DNA from: Kitasatospora sp. NBC_01246 | GTDB lineage: Bacteria > Actinomycetota > Actinomycetes > Streptomycetales > Streptomycetaceae | DNA: 64,000 nt | Reading direction: 5' to 3' | Assembly (NCBI RefSeq): GCF_036226505.1 | Contig: NZ_CP108484.1 | Span: forward strand, 6,200,001 to 6,264,000 | Part shown: in pieces, positions 26,761 to 33,713 of the stretch | Position numbering within the stretch: the first letter of the stretch is position 1 | Layout: the number at the start of each line of letters is the position of its first letter | Translations under genes and position numbers: made by a program | The notes under the pieces: generated by a model | The model's database searches: none | Seen by the model: only the letters and a program-made list of their open reading frames with translations | What the model was told of the DNA's origin: nothing

Positions 26761-27108
26761 TCCGGCCCGGCCTCCGCCTGGCCTGGAGTAGACGCCTCGT
26801 CCGCTCTTCGGACCAGAAAAACTAGTACTTACGGCGTGTCCGGGAATGAAGAGGTCCGGGATTCCGTTTGAGAAGCTTCCGTCGGCCCGCCACTCGATCG
26901 TGGTCGGGCCGATGCTGCTGATCAGCTCTTTCGCGCCGAATGGCGGTATCGCTCCGGGGGCGTGCACTCTGCGTGAGCGCCCTTGTGCGCTCGGATCACC
27001 ACCGACGGAACGCGCATTCCCGGCATCGACCTTGTCGAATGGGTGGCCAGGAGGCTGTGGATGGGTGATCATGGGAATCTGACCGAGCAACGCTACGAGG
27101 AGGCACGG
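26761..27108. other. Intergenic region (348 bp) between ABC-F and the HTH gene
   Basis: No convincing gene is present; an open frame from 26846 has unbiased codons. The region holds the SigR-like promoter at 26843-26868 and would then be a leader of over 200 nt. It includes an unusually AT-rich patch (AGAAAAACTAGTACTT, 26815-26830). Confidence 0.55.
26843..26868 (+). promoter_or_regulatory. SigR-type (thiol-stress) promoter candidate
   Basis: GGGAAT (26842-26847), then exactly 18 nt, then GTTTG (26866-26870) matches the Streptomyces sigma-R consensus GGAAT-N18-GTT. It would drive the HTH gene at 27109 with a leader of about 235 nt. Confidence 0.55.
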
Positions 27109-27342
27109 GTGGCCGAGACTCTGAAAAAGGGCAGCCGGGTGACCGGTGCCGCGCGTGAGAAGCTCGCGGCCGATCTCAAGAAGAAGTACGACTCCGGGGC
27201 GAGCATTCGCGCTCTCGCGGAGGAGACCGGTCGCTCGTACGGCTTCGTGCACCGGATGCTGAGCGAGTCCGGAGTGATCCTCCGGGGCCGCGGCGGTGCC
27301 ACGCGGGGCAAGAACAAAGCTACTGCTGGAGCCAGCTCCTGA
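27109..27342 (+). CDS. Small helix-turn-helix DNA-binding protein (Rv1473A-like)
   Basis: A 77 aa basic protein. Residues 25-55 form an HTH: KYDSGASIRALAEETGRSYG then FVHRMLSESGV. The C-terminus RGRGGATRGK is basic. GTG 27109 is chosen because GAGGAGG lies 6 nt upstream. The frame stays open further up but without a ribosome site. From memory, mycobacteria carry a similar small regulator right after the homologous ABC-F gene. A resolvase-type HTH is the nearest fold. The targets are unknown. Confidence 0.88.
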   Translation: MAETLKKGSRVTGAAREKLAADLKKKYDSGASIRALAEETGRSYGFVHRMLSESGVILRGRGGATRGKNKATAGASS

Positions 27343-27492
27343 CGGTCCGTCAGTTCTTCGACGGATGACTCGGCGGCAGGGCGCGGGCCGGATGGACGAC
27401 GTCGGTCGTCCGCCTCCGGCCGGAGCGAACCGGCCGCCGATCGTCATGCCCGCCGCCGTCCGTCCGGGCCCGGCCCGGACCCGTCCGAAACA

Positions 27493-27532
27493 CTGGGCGC
27501 CGCTGCCCTGCCGCAGCGCGCCCAGTTTTGTT
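27493..27532 (+). terminator. Rho-independent terminator
   Basis: CTGGGCGC(C)GCTGC pairs with GCAGCGCGCCCAG around CCTGCC with one bulge, followed by TTTTGTT. It is the only hairpin noted in the window with a clear U-run. TACTCT at 27532-27537 may be the -10 of the next gene. Confidence 0.8.
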
Positions 27533-27573
27533 ACTCTCCGGTAGCCAAGTCCCTCGCCACCGGAGGTCCCCGC

Positions 27574-28380
27574 ATGACCGCCCCCGCCACCGACCCGCAG
27601 GCCCCGAGCTGGGAGCAGGACGGCGTCCGCCTGGAGATCGACGGCGAACTCGCCGTCGTCACCCTCTGTCAGCCCGAACGGCGCAACGCCCAGTCGCCCG
27701 CGATGTGGCGCGCGCTGGCCGCGGTCGGCCGGGAGCTGCCCGGCGCCGTCCGGGTGGTGCTGCTGCGCGCCGAGGGCCTCTCCTTCTCGGCCGGCCTGGA
27801 CCGCGCGATGTTCACCCCCGAGGGGATCCCCGGCGAGGTCACCTTCCTCCAGCTGGCCGCCGCCGAGGACAAGGACCTCGACGACACCATCGCGTACTAC
27901 CAGGAGGCCTTCTCCTGGTGGCGCCGGCCCGACGTGGTCACGATCGCCGCCGTCCAGGGCCACGCCGTCGGCGCCGGCTTCCAGCTCGCCCTCGCCTGCG
28001 ACCTGCGCGTGGTCGCCGACGACGCCCGGTTCGCCATGAAGGAGACCTCGCTCGGCCTCGTCCCCGACCTGGCCGGCACCAAGCCGCTCACCGAGCTCGT
28101 CGGCTACGCCCGGGCGCTGGAGATCTGCGCGACCGGCCGCTGGGTCGGCGCCGAGGAGGCCACCGCGATCGGGCTGGCCAACCTGGCCGTCCCCGGCGCG
28201 GAGCTGGACGCCGCCGCCCGCGACCTCGCCGCCGCGCTGCTCGCCGCCCCGCGCAGCGCCGTCATCGAGACCAAGGCGCTGCTCCAGGGTGCGGGCGGAC
28301 GCTCGTACGACGAGCAGCGTTCGGCCGAACGGGCGGCACAGGCTCGCCGCCTGCGCGATCTGGCCGGCATCGGCGACTGA
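27574..28380 (+). CDS. Enoyl-CoA hydratase/isomerase family protein
   Basis: A 268 aa crotonase-fold protein. FSAGLDRAMFTPEG is the first oxyanion-hole loop, and AAVQGHAVGAGFQLALACDLRV is the second with the usual GxGx-type turn. Of the two typical catalytic Glu positions, the first is replaced (KETSLGLVPDLAGTKPL) by an Asp/Leu context, so classical hydratase activity is uncertain. The last helix is RSYDEQRSAERAAQ. GGAGG lies 7 nt before ATG 27574. From memory, an echA12-like gene neighbours the ABC-F/HTH pair in mycobacteria too. Confidence 0.9.
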   Translation: MTAPATDPQAPSWEQDGVRLEIDGELAVVTLCQPERRNAQSPAMWRALAAVGRELPGAVRVVLLRAEGLSFSAGLDRAMFTPEGIPGEVTFLQLAAAEDKDLDDTIAYYQEAFSWWRRPDVVTIAAVQGHAVGAGFQLALACDLRVVADDARFAMKETSLGLVPDLAGTKPLTELVGYARALEICATGRWVGAEEATAIGLANLAVPGAELDAAARDLAAALLAAPRSAVIETKALLQGAGGRSYDEQRSAERAAQARRLRDLAGIGD

Positions 28381-28390
28381 CCGCACGAGG

Positions 28391-28442
28391 ACGCCGAAGG
28401 CCCGGCTCCGGGGGACCGCCCCCGGAGCCGGGCCTTCGGCGT
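28391..28442. terminator. Very strong hairpin terminator
   Basis: A perfect 24 bp stem (28391-28414 with 28419-28442) and an ACCG loop, after the enoyl-CoA hydratase gene. Confidence 0.85.
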
Positions 28443-28546
28443 CGCGGCTCCCCCGGGTCGCCGCTCCGGGGGCGCGAATCGTGGCGAAATGCCAGAGTTG
28501 GAGCGATTTGCGATATAGCTGGAGCCGTACGACGGGAGAACCACCC

Positions 28547-29053
28547 ATGCCTGACACTCCGACGCCCGCCACCATGCACAAGAACCCTTCCGCCGCGCCC
28601 GGACCGGTCGCCCCGGCGGCCGACACCGGCCGGGGGGTGACCGACCGCGGCCGTACCGCCCTGGCCGTCGGTGTGGTCGAGAAGATCGCCGGTATGGCCG
28701 CCCGCGAGGTCTCCGGCATCCACGCCCTCGGGTCCGGCCTGTCCCGGACCTTCGGCGCGATGCGCGACCGGGTGCCCGGCGGCAAGTCCGCCGTCGGGCG
28801 AGGGATCAAGGCCGAGGTGGGGGAGAAGCAGACCGCCATCGACATCGCCCTGGTCGTCGAGTACGGCGTGGTCATCCCCGAACTGGCCCGTCAGGTACGG
28901 GAGAACATCATCGACGCGGTGGAGCGGATGACCGGCCTGGAGGTCGTCGAGGTCAACATCGCGGTCAACGACGTCCATCTGCCCGACGAGCCGGACGTCG
29001 AGGAGGAGGAAGAGGAGAGCGTCCCCTCCGGACAGCGGCCCAAGTTGAAGTAG
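28547..29053 (+). CDS. Asp23/Gls24 family envelope stress protein
   Basis: A 168 aa protein with the Asp23 fold: ALAVGVVEKIAGMAAREVSGIHAL, then DIALVVEYGVVIPELARQVRENI and VERMTGLEVVEVNIAVNDVHL. The acidic C-terminus (EEEEEE) is typical. In firmicutes such proteins are membrane-tethered via AmaP and respond to envelope stress. Here an AmaP-like protein ends the same operon. GGGAG lies 8 nt before ATG 28547. It is the first gene of five on the plus strand with short or overlapping junctions. Confidence 0.93.
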   Translation: MPDTPTPATMHKNPSAAPGPVAPAADTGRGVTDRGRTALAVGVVEKIAGMAAREVSGIHALGSGLSRTFGAMRDRVPGGKSAVGRGIKAEVGEKQTAIDIALVVEYGVVIPELARQVRENIIDAVERMTGLEVVEVNIAVNDVHLPDEPDVEEEEEESVPSGQRPKLK

Positions 29054-29095
29054 CCCCGTCGGGGGACAGCAGCAGTGGAAGACGAGGAGTAGCGG

Positions 29096-29287
29096 ATGAA
29101 CCTGGCCATTGTCGGCCTGGTGGTGGGTATGGCCCTCGGCTTCGCCGGCTATTTCGGCGGCTTCGCGGCGTTCCTGCTGGTGGCCGCGCTGGGCGTGGTC
29201 GGCTTCGTGGTCGGGCGCCTGCTGGAGGGCGACATCGAGATCGGTGATCTCGGCGACCTGCTGCGCGGCCGCGACCGGCGCCGCTGA
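29096..29287 (+). CDS. DUF2273-like small membrane protein
   Basis: A 63 aa protein with two hydrophobic helices (residues 2-18 and 22-42) joined by FGGF, then an acidic stretch GDIEIGDLGDLL and a basic end RGRDRRR. The DUF2273 family accompanies Asp23 genes in many bacteria. GACGAGGAG precedes ATG 29096. The last base of its stop is the first base of the next ATG. Confidence 0.88.
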   Translation: MNLAIVGLVVGMALGFAGYFGGFAAFLLVAALGVVGFVVGRLLEGDIEIGDLGDLLRGRDRRR

Positions 29288-29676
29288 TGGCGTCCCCCGT
29301 CACCCCTGCCACCTCGGCCACCTCCACCACCGCGGTCACCCCCGCCGCCCGCCGCCGCGAGCCCGGCGTCCGCGGGCGGCTGCGGGTGGCCGACCGGGTC
29401 TACGCCCGGATCGCCGCCCGGGCCGCCCGTGAGGCGCTCGACGACGCGTGGCGCGGCCGGACGGAGCGGGGCGCGCCGCCGAAGGTCTCGGTCGCCGTGC
29501 CGGGCAGCACCGTCACCGTCCGGGTCTCCGTCGAGCTGCCGTTCCCCGCCGACCTCGCCGCGCTCGCCCGGGCCGTCCGGGAGCGGATCGCCGCGCAGGT
29601 CGGCGGTCTGACCGGGACGCGGGTCGGCGAGGTGATGGTGGTCGTCGAACGACTGGTCACCGGGGGGCCGCGGTGA
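29287..29676 (+). CDS. Asp23/Gls24-like protein, second copy
   Basis: A 129 aa protein. After a Thr/Ala-rich lead it shows RVADRVYARIAARAAREAL, a beta-rich middle (PKVSVAVPGSTVTVRVSVELPF) and ADLAALARAVRERIAAQVGGLTG...VMVVVERLV, a weak Asp23 pattern. It overlaps its neighbours by 1 and 4 nt. It may pair with the first copy under the membrane. Confidence 0.8.
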   Translation: MASPVTPATSATSTTAVTPAARRREPGVRGRLRVADRVYARIAARAAREALDDAWRGRTERGAPPKVSVAVPGSTVTVRVSVELPFPADLAALARAVRERIAAQVGGLTGTRVGEVMVVVERLVTGGPR

Positions 29677-30416
29677 CGACCGGGCCGACACCGGACGCCG
29701 TTCCGCCGGGCGCTCTCCCGCCGGGGTCGTCGCCGCCGGGTTTGAGTGGGGCGAGTGCTCTCCCGCCGGAGGCCGGCGAGCCCGAGCCGGTCATGGTCAA
29801 GGTGCCCCGGCTGCGGGCCCCCCGCACGGTCGCCGCCGTAGTCGTCGCCACCGTCGTGCTGGTGGTCGGTGCCGCACTGCTCTACGACGTGATCGCCGTG
29901 CGCACCGGGCACGCCGCCCGCCGCTGGCGGGCCGAGGTCGCGGACGAACTGGCCACCCGCCACCTGGACGACCCCTGGGTGCTCGTCGGCGCCGGGGCGG
30001 CCGTCCTGCTCGGGGCCTGGCTGCTCTGGCTCGCCCTCGCCCCCGGGCTGCGCCGCTGGCTGCCGCTGCGCCCGCTCGGCGGGACCTCCGCCGCCATCGA
30101 CCGCGCCGGCGTCGGCACCCTCCTGCACGACCGGGCGGCCGGACTGCCGGGCATCGAGCACCTCACCGTCCGGGTCAACCGCCGCCGGGTGAAGGCGGTG
30201 CTCACGGGCCCGGCCGACCCGGCCTCGGTGCAGCGGCAGCTGCGCGCGGAACTCGCGAAGATCAGCCTGGCCCGGCCGCTGCGCCTCGACGTCCGGGCGA
30301 AGCGGGGCGGGGGTGGCGCGGGCGACGGCGCCGTGCCAGGGCCGCCGGAAGGCACCGCGGCGGTCCCGGGCACGCCGGCGGCCGGCGGGGTCGGCGGGGT
30401 CGGCGGGGTCGGATGA
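29673..30416 (+). CDS. DUF6286-like membrane protein of the Asp23 operon
   Basis: A 247 aa protein with a Pro-rich head, a helix near residues 50-70 (TVAAVVVATVVLVVGAALLY), a second near 108-128 (VLLGAWLLWLALAP), and a cytoplasmic domain with LTVRVNRRRVKAVLTGPADPASVQRQLRAEL that resembles AmaP/Asp23-type alpha-beta repeats. The C-terminus is Gly/Pro low complexity (VGGVGGVG). GTG 29673 overlaps the previous stop. The family name is from memory of Streptomyces operons. Confidence 0.75.
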   Translation: MTTGPTPDAVPPGALPPGSSPPGLSGASALPPEAGEPEPVMVKVPRLRAPRTVAAVVVATVVLVVGAALLYDVIAVRTGHAARRWRAEVADELATRHLDDPWVLVGAGAAVLLGAWLLWLALAPGLRRWLPLRPLGGTSAAIDRAGVGTLLHDRAAGLPGIEHLTVRVNRRRVKAVLTGPADPASVQRQLRAELAKISLARPLRLDVRAKRGGGGAGDGAVPGPPEGTAAVPGTPAAGGVGGVGGVG

Positions 30417-30495
30417 GCGGGACACCGTCCGGAGCCGGGCGGCGGAGGACGGACACGCGGGTGCGGGTCGGACGAGGAGGGGTGGTGATGGTGCG

Positions 30496-31137
30496 GTGAG
30501 TCGGTCCACCGTCAACCGGGTGCTGCTGGGGGCCGCCGCCGTGCTGCTGCTGGCGGTCGGCCTGCTGGTGCTGGCCGGCGGGCTCGACCTCTACGCACGG
30601 CTGGGGGTGGACCCGCCGAGCCGGTGGCCGCTCACCTCGCCGGACCAGCCGGTGGTCAGCTCCAGCTCGCGGACCCGCTGGTCCGACGAGACGTGGTGGT
30701 GGCCGGCCGTGACCGCCGGGCTGGTCCTGGTCGTCCTCGGTACCGGCTGGTGGCTCTTCGCCCAGCTGCGCCGCAGCGGCCCGGCGACCGTCGTCCTCCC
30801 CACACCGGGGGTGGGCGGACTGCGGCTGCGGCTGCGCACCCGGGCCCTGGAGGAGGCGCTGGAGACCGGGACGGTGGCCCTTCCGGAGGTCGAACGGGTC
30901 AGCGTCCGGCTGCTGCGGGGCTCCGGTCGGCAGCGGCTGCGGGCGGCCGTGCGGCTGACCCCGGGCGGTGATCCGGCGGAGCTGGTGGAGCACTTCGAGA
31001 CCGGCCCGCGCGGTGACGCCCGCGCCAGCCTCGGCCTGGCCGAGCTGCCCGCCGAACTCCGGGTGCGGGTGCAGGCGGCGAAGCCGGCCGCCGCGCGCGG
31101 GCGCGGCGGCCGGCGCCGGCGTCCGCGGGTCGACTAG
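30496..31137 (+). CDS. amaP: AmaP-like alkaline-shock membrane anchor protein
   Basis: A 213 aa protein. Helix 1 at residues 8-28 (LLGAAAVLLLAVGLLVLAGG) and helix 2 at residues 68-90 (VTAGLVLVVLGTGWWLFA) form the AmaP hairpin. It ends in an alpha/beta domain (VERVSVRLLRGSGRQRLRAAVRLTPGGD) and a very basic tail. It should tether the Asp23 proteins to the membrane. GTG 30496 is chosen from the hydrophobic start; 79 nt separate it from the previous gene. It is convergent with the SDR gene. Confidence 0.8.
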   Translation: MSRSTVNRVLLGAAAVLLLAVGLLVLAGGLDLYARLGVDPPSRWPLTSPDQPVVSSSSRTRWSDETWWWPAVTAGLVLVVLGTGWWLFAQLRRSGPATVVLPTPGVGGLRLRLRTRALEEALETGTVALPEVERVSVRLLRGSGRQRLRAAVRLTPGGDPAELVEHFETGPRGDARASLGLAELPAELRVRVQAAKPAAARGRGGRRRRPRVD

Positions 31138-31165
31138 CCGCCCGCGACCGGCTCCGGCGGGTGGC

Positions 31166-31936
31166 TCAGAGCCCGCGCAGGGCGCCGCCGTCGACCGGGA
31201 TCATCACACCGGTCAGATAGGAGGCGGCGGGGGAGAGCGCGAAGGCGGCGACCTTCCCGAACTCCGCCGGGGTGCCGTAGCGGCGGAGCGGGATGCCGGC
31301 GCTGTTGCGGGCCCGGGCGGCGGCGGGGTCGCCGCCGAGGGCGTCCAGTTCGCGGACCCGGTCGGTGTCGATCCTGGCCGGGAGCAGGCCGACCACCCGG
31401 ATCCCGCGCGGGCCCAGCTCGTCGGCGAGCGACTTGGCGGCCATCGCCAGGCCCGGCCGCAGCCCGTTGGAGATGCCCAGACCGGGGATCGGCTCGCGGA
31501 CCGAACCGGAGAGCACGAAGCCGATCACACCGCCCTCGCCGAGCGCCTCGGCCGCGGCCCGGGCCAGCCGCAGGGCGCCGAGGAAGACCGACTCGAAGGC
31601 GCCGCGCCAGGCCTCCTCGGGGGCGGCGCTCACCGGGCCGGGCGGCGGGCCGCCGACGCTGATCAGCACGCCGTCCAGCCGGCCGAAGCGCTCCACGGCC
31701 GCGCCGAGCAGCCGCCCGGCGGTCTCCGGGTCCGCGTTGTCGGCGACCAGGCCGTGCGCCGCGCCGCTGCCGCCGAGGGCGTCGAGCTCGGCCACCGCCG
31801 CGTCGACGGACTCCTTGTTCCGCCCGCTGACCAGCACCCGGGCGCCGTCGGCGGCGAGCTCGCGGGCGGCCGCCAGGCCGAGGCCCCGGGTGGCGCCGGT
31901 GACCACGTACACCGTGTCCTTCAGTCCAAGATCCAT
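31166..31936 (-). CDS. SDR-family protein with degenerate active site
   Basis: A 256 aa Rossmann protein of short-chain dehydrogenase type. TGATRGLG is the cofactor motif, and DNADPE and SVGGPPPGP follow the usual strands. Where active SDRs read YxxxK, the aligned segment is SNGLR (in LGISNGLRPGLA), so the catalytic Tyr and Lys are replaced by Ser and Arg. The C-terminus PVDGG is normal. ATG 31936 is preferred to 31945 on spacing from AGGA. It is divergent from the merR-trx operon. Confidence 0.88.
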   Translation of the reverse strand: MDLGLKDTVYVVTGATRGLGLAAARELAADGARVLVSGRNKESVDAAVAELDALGGSGAAHGLVADNADPETAGRLLGAAVERFGRLDGVLISVGGPPPGPVSAAPEEAWRGAFESVFLGALRLARAAAEALGEGGVIGFVLSGSVREPIPGLGISNGLRPGLAMAAKSLADELGPRGIRVVGLLPARIDTDRVRELDALGGDPAAARARNSAGIPLRRYGTPAEFGKVAAFALSPAASYLTGVMIPVDGGALRGL

Positions 31937-32039
31937 GGCTCCCATCCTGCCGGGTCGGGGGAGCGGCGGGGTAGGGGGCACGGCGGCCGCCGCGGCCCGG
32001 GGAGGCGGCGAGTTTCGGCCGACTGCGTCCGGGAGCTGG

Positions 32040-32059
32040 CCTTGACGCCCGCGTCAAGG
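32040..32059. promoter_or_regulatory. MerR-type operator
   Basis: CCTTGACG-CCCG-CGTCAAGG is a perfect palindrome directly followed by TCTACCGT with a -10-like TACCGT (32062-32067). The dyad fills the long spacer of the promoter, as in MerR-regulated genes. It lies 55 bp upstream of the merR start, so autoregulation of merR-trx is likely. Confidence 0.65.
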
Positions 32060-32114
32060 TCTACCGTCGTACCCGACGGCGTTCGAACGGCGGTCGGAAG
32101 GAACGGGTGCGGTC

Positions 32115-32540
32115 ATGCGGATCGGTGAGCTGGCGGAGCGGGCGGGGACGACCACCCGGGCGCTGCGGTACTACGAGCAGCTCGGGCTCTTACCCGCCCG
32201 ACGGGCCGGCAACGGCTACCGCGCGTACGGCGAGGACGATCTGCGGCTGCTGAAGCAGATCCGCACGCTCCAGGACTTCGGTTTCGAACTGGAGGAGACC
32301 CGCCCGTTCGTCGAGTGCCTGCGGGCGGGCCACCCGGAGGGGGACTCCTGCCCGGCCTCGTTGGAGGTCTACCGGCGCAAGCTGGCCGAGCTGGACGAGT
32401 GCATCACCCGGCTCCAGGAGGTCCGTACGCAGGTGGCCGAGCAGTTCGCCCGGGCCGAGCAGGCCCGTGACGAGCTGGCGGCCGAGGCCGCCTGGCAGAC
32501 GCCGCAGTGTGAGTTGGCAGTCGAGTGGGAGGAGCGGTAG
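32115..32540 (+). CDS. MerR family transcriptional regulator with a TTA codon
   Basis: A 141 aa regulator. RIGELAERAGTTTRALRYYEQLGLL is the MerR winged HTH, followed by a coiled-coil dimer helix (YRRKLAELDECITRLQEVRTQV). Cys residues occur in VECLRAG, DSCPAS and PQCELA and could sense a metal or oxidant. Leu26 (32190-32192) is encoded by TTA, so translation may depend on bldA. The stop directly abuts the thioredoxin ATG, so the two form one operon behind the palindromic operator. Confidence 0.93.
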   Translation: MRIGELAERAGTTTRALRYYEQLGLLPARRAGNGYRAYGEDDLRLLKQIRTLQDFGFELEETRPFVECLRAGHPEGDSCPASLEVYRRKLAELDECITRLQEVRTQVAEQFARAEQARDELAAEAAWQTPQCELAVEWEER

Positions 32541-32873
32541 ATGGGGAAGATCGCTGGAGTGCCGGAGGTCACGGACGACACGTTCGCGACCGAGGTGCTG
32601 GGGGCCGAAGGACCGGTCCTGGTGGAGTTCACGGCGGACTGGTGCCCGCCGTGCCGCCAGATGGTGCCGGTGCTGGCCGACATCGCGAAGGAGCAGGCGC
32701 ACCGGCTCACGGTGGTCACCGTGGACGTGGACCACAATCCGCAGACCCAGGCCGCGTACGGGGTCCTGTCGATGCCGACGCTGATGGTCTTCCGGGGCGG
32801 TGAGCCGGTGAAGTCCATGGTCGGCGCCCGGGCCAAGGTGCGGCTGCTGCGCGAACTGGAGGACGTGCTGTAG
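32541..32873 (+). CDS. trxA: Thioredoxin with WCPPC active site
   Basis: A 110 aa thioredoxin fold: VLVEFTADWCPPCRQMVPVL carries the redox pair C35/C38, and SMPTLMVFRGGE holds the cis-Pro. The usual WCGPC is replaced by WCPPC, which changes redox potential in characterised thioredoxins. No signal peptide is seen, so it is cytoplasmic. It is co-transcribed with merR with no spacer. Only 8 bp separate it from the convergent SURF1 gene. Confidence 0.93.
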   Translation: MGKIAGVPEVTDDTFATEVLGAEGPVLVEFTADWCPPCRQMVPVLADIAKEQAHRLTVVTVDVDHNPQTQAAYGVLSMPTLMVFRGGEPVKSMVGARAKVRLLRELEDVL

Positions 32874-32881
32874 CTCGCGGG

Positions 32882-33682
32882 CTACGCCGGCACGCTCTCC
32901 TGCTCCACCTCGGCCTCGGCGGCCTCCTTGGCGCGGTCCTTGGCCTCGCGGCGCACCATCACCCAGAAGCCGACCGGGATCATCGCCGTGAACAGCCACC
33001 ACTGGACCGCGTACGCCATGTGCGGGCCGATGTCGGAGTGGTTGGGCTCGGGCAGCAGCTCGGGCTGGTCGGCCGGGGCCGGGGTGGTGGCGGTGAGCTC
33101 CAGGTAGCCGCCGAGCAGGGTGGCGCCGGTCTCGCCGGCCTGCTGCTCGGTGCTGATCAGGTTGAACTGCCGGTCCGGCAGGCCGGCCCGGTCCCGGATG
33201 CCGCTGCCGGCCGCGGTCTCGTCGGCGCGCAGGCGACCGGTGAGGGTGACCTCCCCGGCCGGCGCGGCCGGCACCTGCGGGTACTCGGTGGCGGAGCCGC
33301 CGGACGCCACCCAGCCGCGGTTGACCAGGACGCTGCCCTTGCCGTCGGAGAGCCGGAGCGGGGTGACGACGAAGTAGCCGATCTTGTCCCCGCCGGAACC
33401 GGTCCGCTTGCGGACCACGAACTCGTGCGCCGGGTCGTACTCCCCGGTCGCCGTCACCGTCCGCCAGGTCAGGTCTTTGGGGACGGTGAAGCCGGGCGAG
33501 CCCGACAGCGTGTCGAACGGGACCGGCCGGTCGGTGAGTGCCTGGGCGATGAGCTCGTTGCGGGCCACGCGTGCCTCGTGGCGGTGCAGCTGCCAGAACC
33601 CCAGCCGGATGGTGGTGGGGATCAGCAGCAGGGCGATCAGCAGCGTGATCACCCAGCGCCGCGAGAGCAGAAAACGGTACAC
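32882..33682 (-). CDS. SURF1 family cytochrome oxidase assembly protein
   Basis: A 266 aa inner-membrane protein with an N-terminal helix (RRWVITLLIALLLIPTTIRLGFWQLHRHE) split by GFWQ, the SURF1 hallmark, and a C-terminal helix (YAVQWWLFTAMIPVGFW) with the conserved YAxQW pattern. VLVNRGWV in the external domain is also typical. It assists heme a/cytochrome aa3 assembly. GTG 33682 gives the usual start VYRFLLSRRW; GTG 33721 would add 13 residues and overlap the exonuclease stop. Confidence 0.92.
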   Translation of the reverse strand: MYRFLLSRRWVITLLIALLLIPTTIRLGFWQLHRHEARVARNELIAQALTDRPVPFDTLSGSPGFTVPKDLTWRTVTATGEYDPAHEFVVRKRTGSGGDKIGYFVVTPLRLSDGKGSVLVNRGWVASGGSATEYPQVPAAPAGEVTLTGRLRADETAAGSGIRDRAGLPDRQFNLISTEQQAGETGATLLGGYLELTATTPAPADQPELLPEPNHSDIGPHMAYAVQWWLFTAMIPVGFWVMVRREAKDRAKEAAEAEVEQESVPA

Positions 33683-33713
33683 ACGGGCACGGTACGCCCA
33701 CCTCACAACCGGA

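Noticed and set aside
26846..27082. 78-codon ORF upstream of the HTH gene
   Set aside because: Third-position GC is low for this genome and no ribosome site is present; it lies in the leader of the predicted sigma-R transcript.
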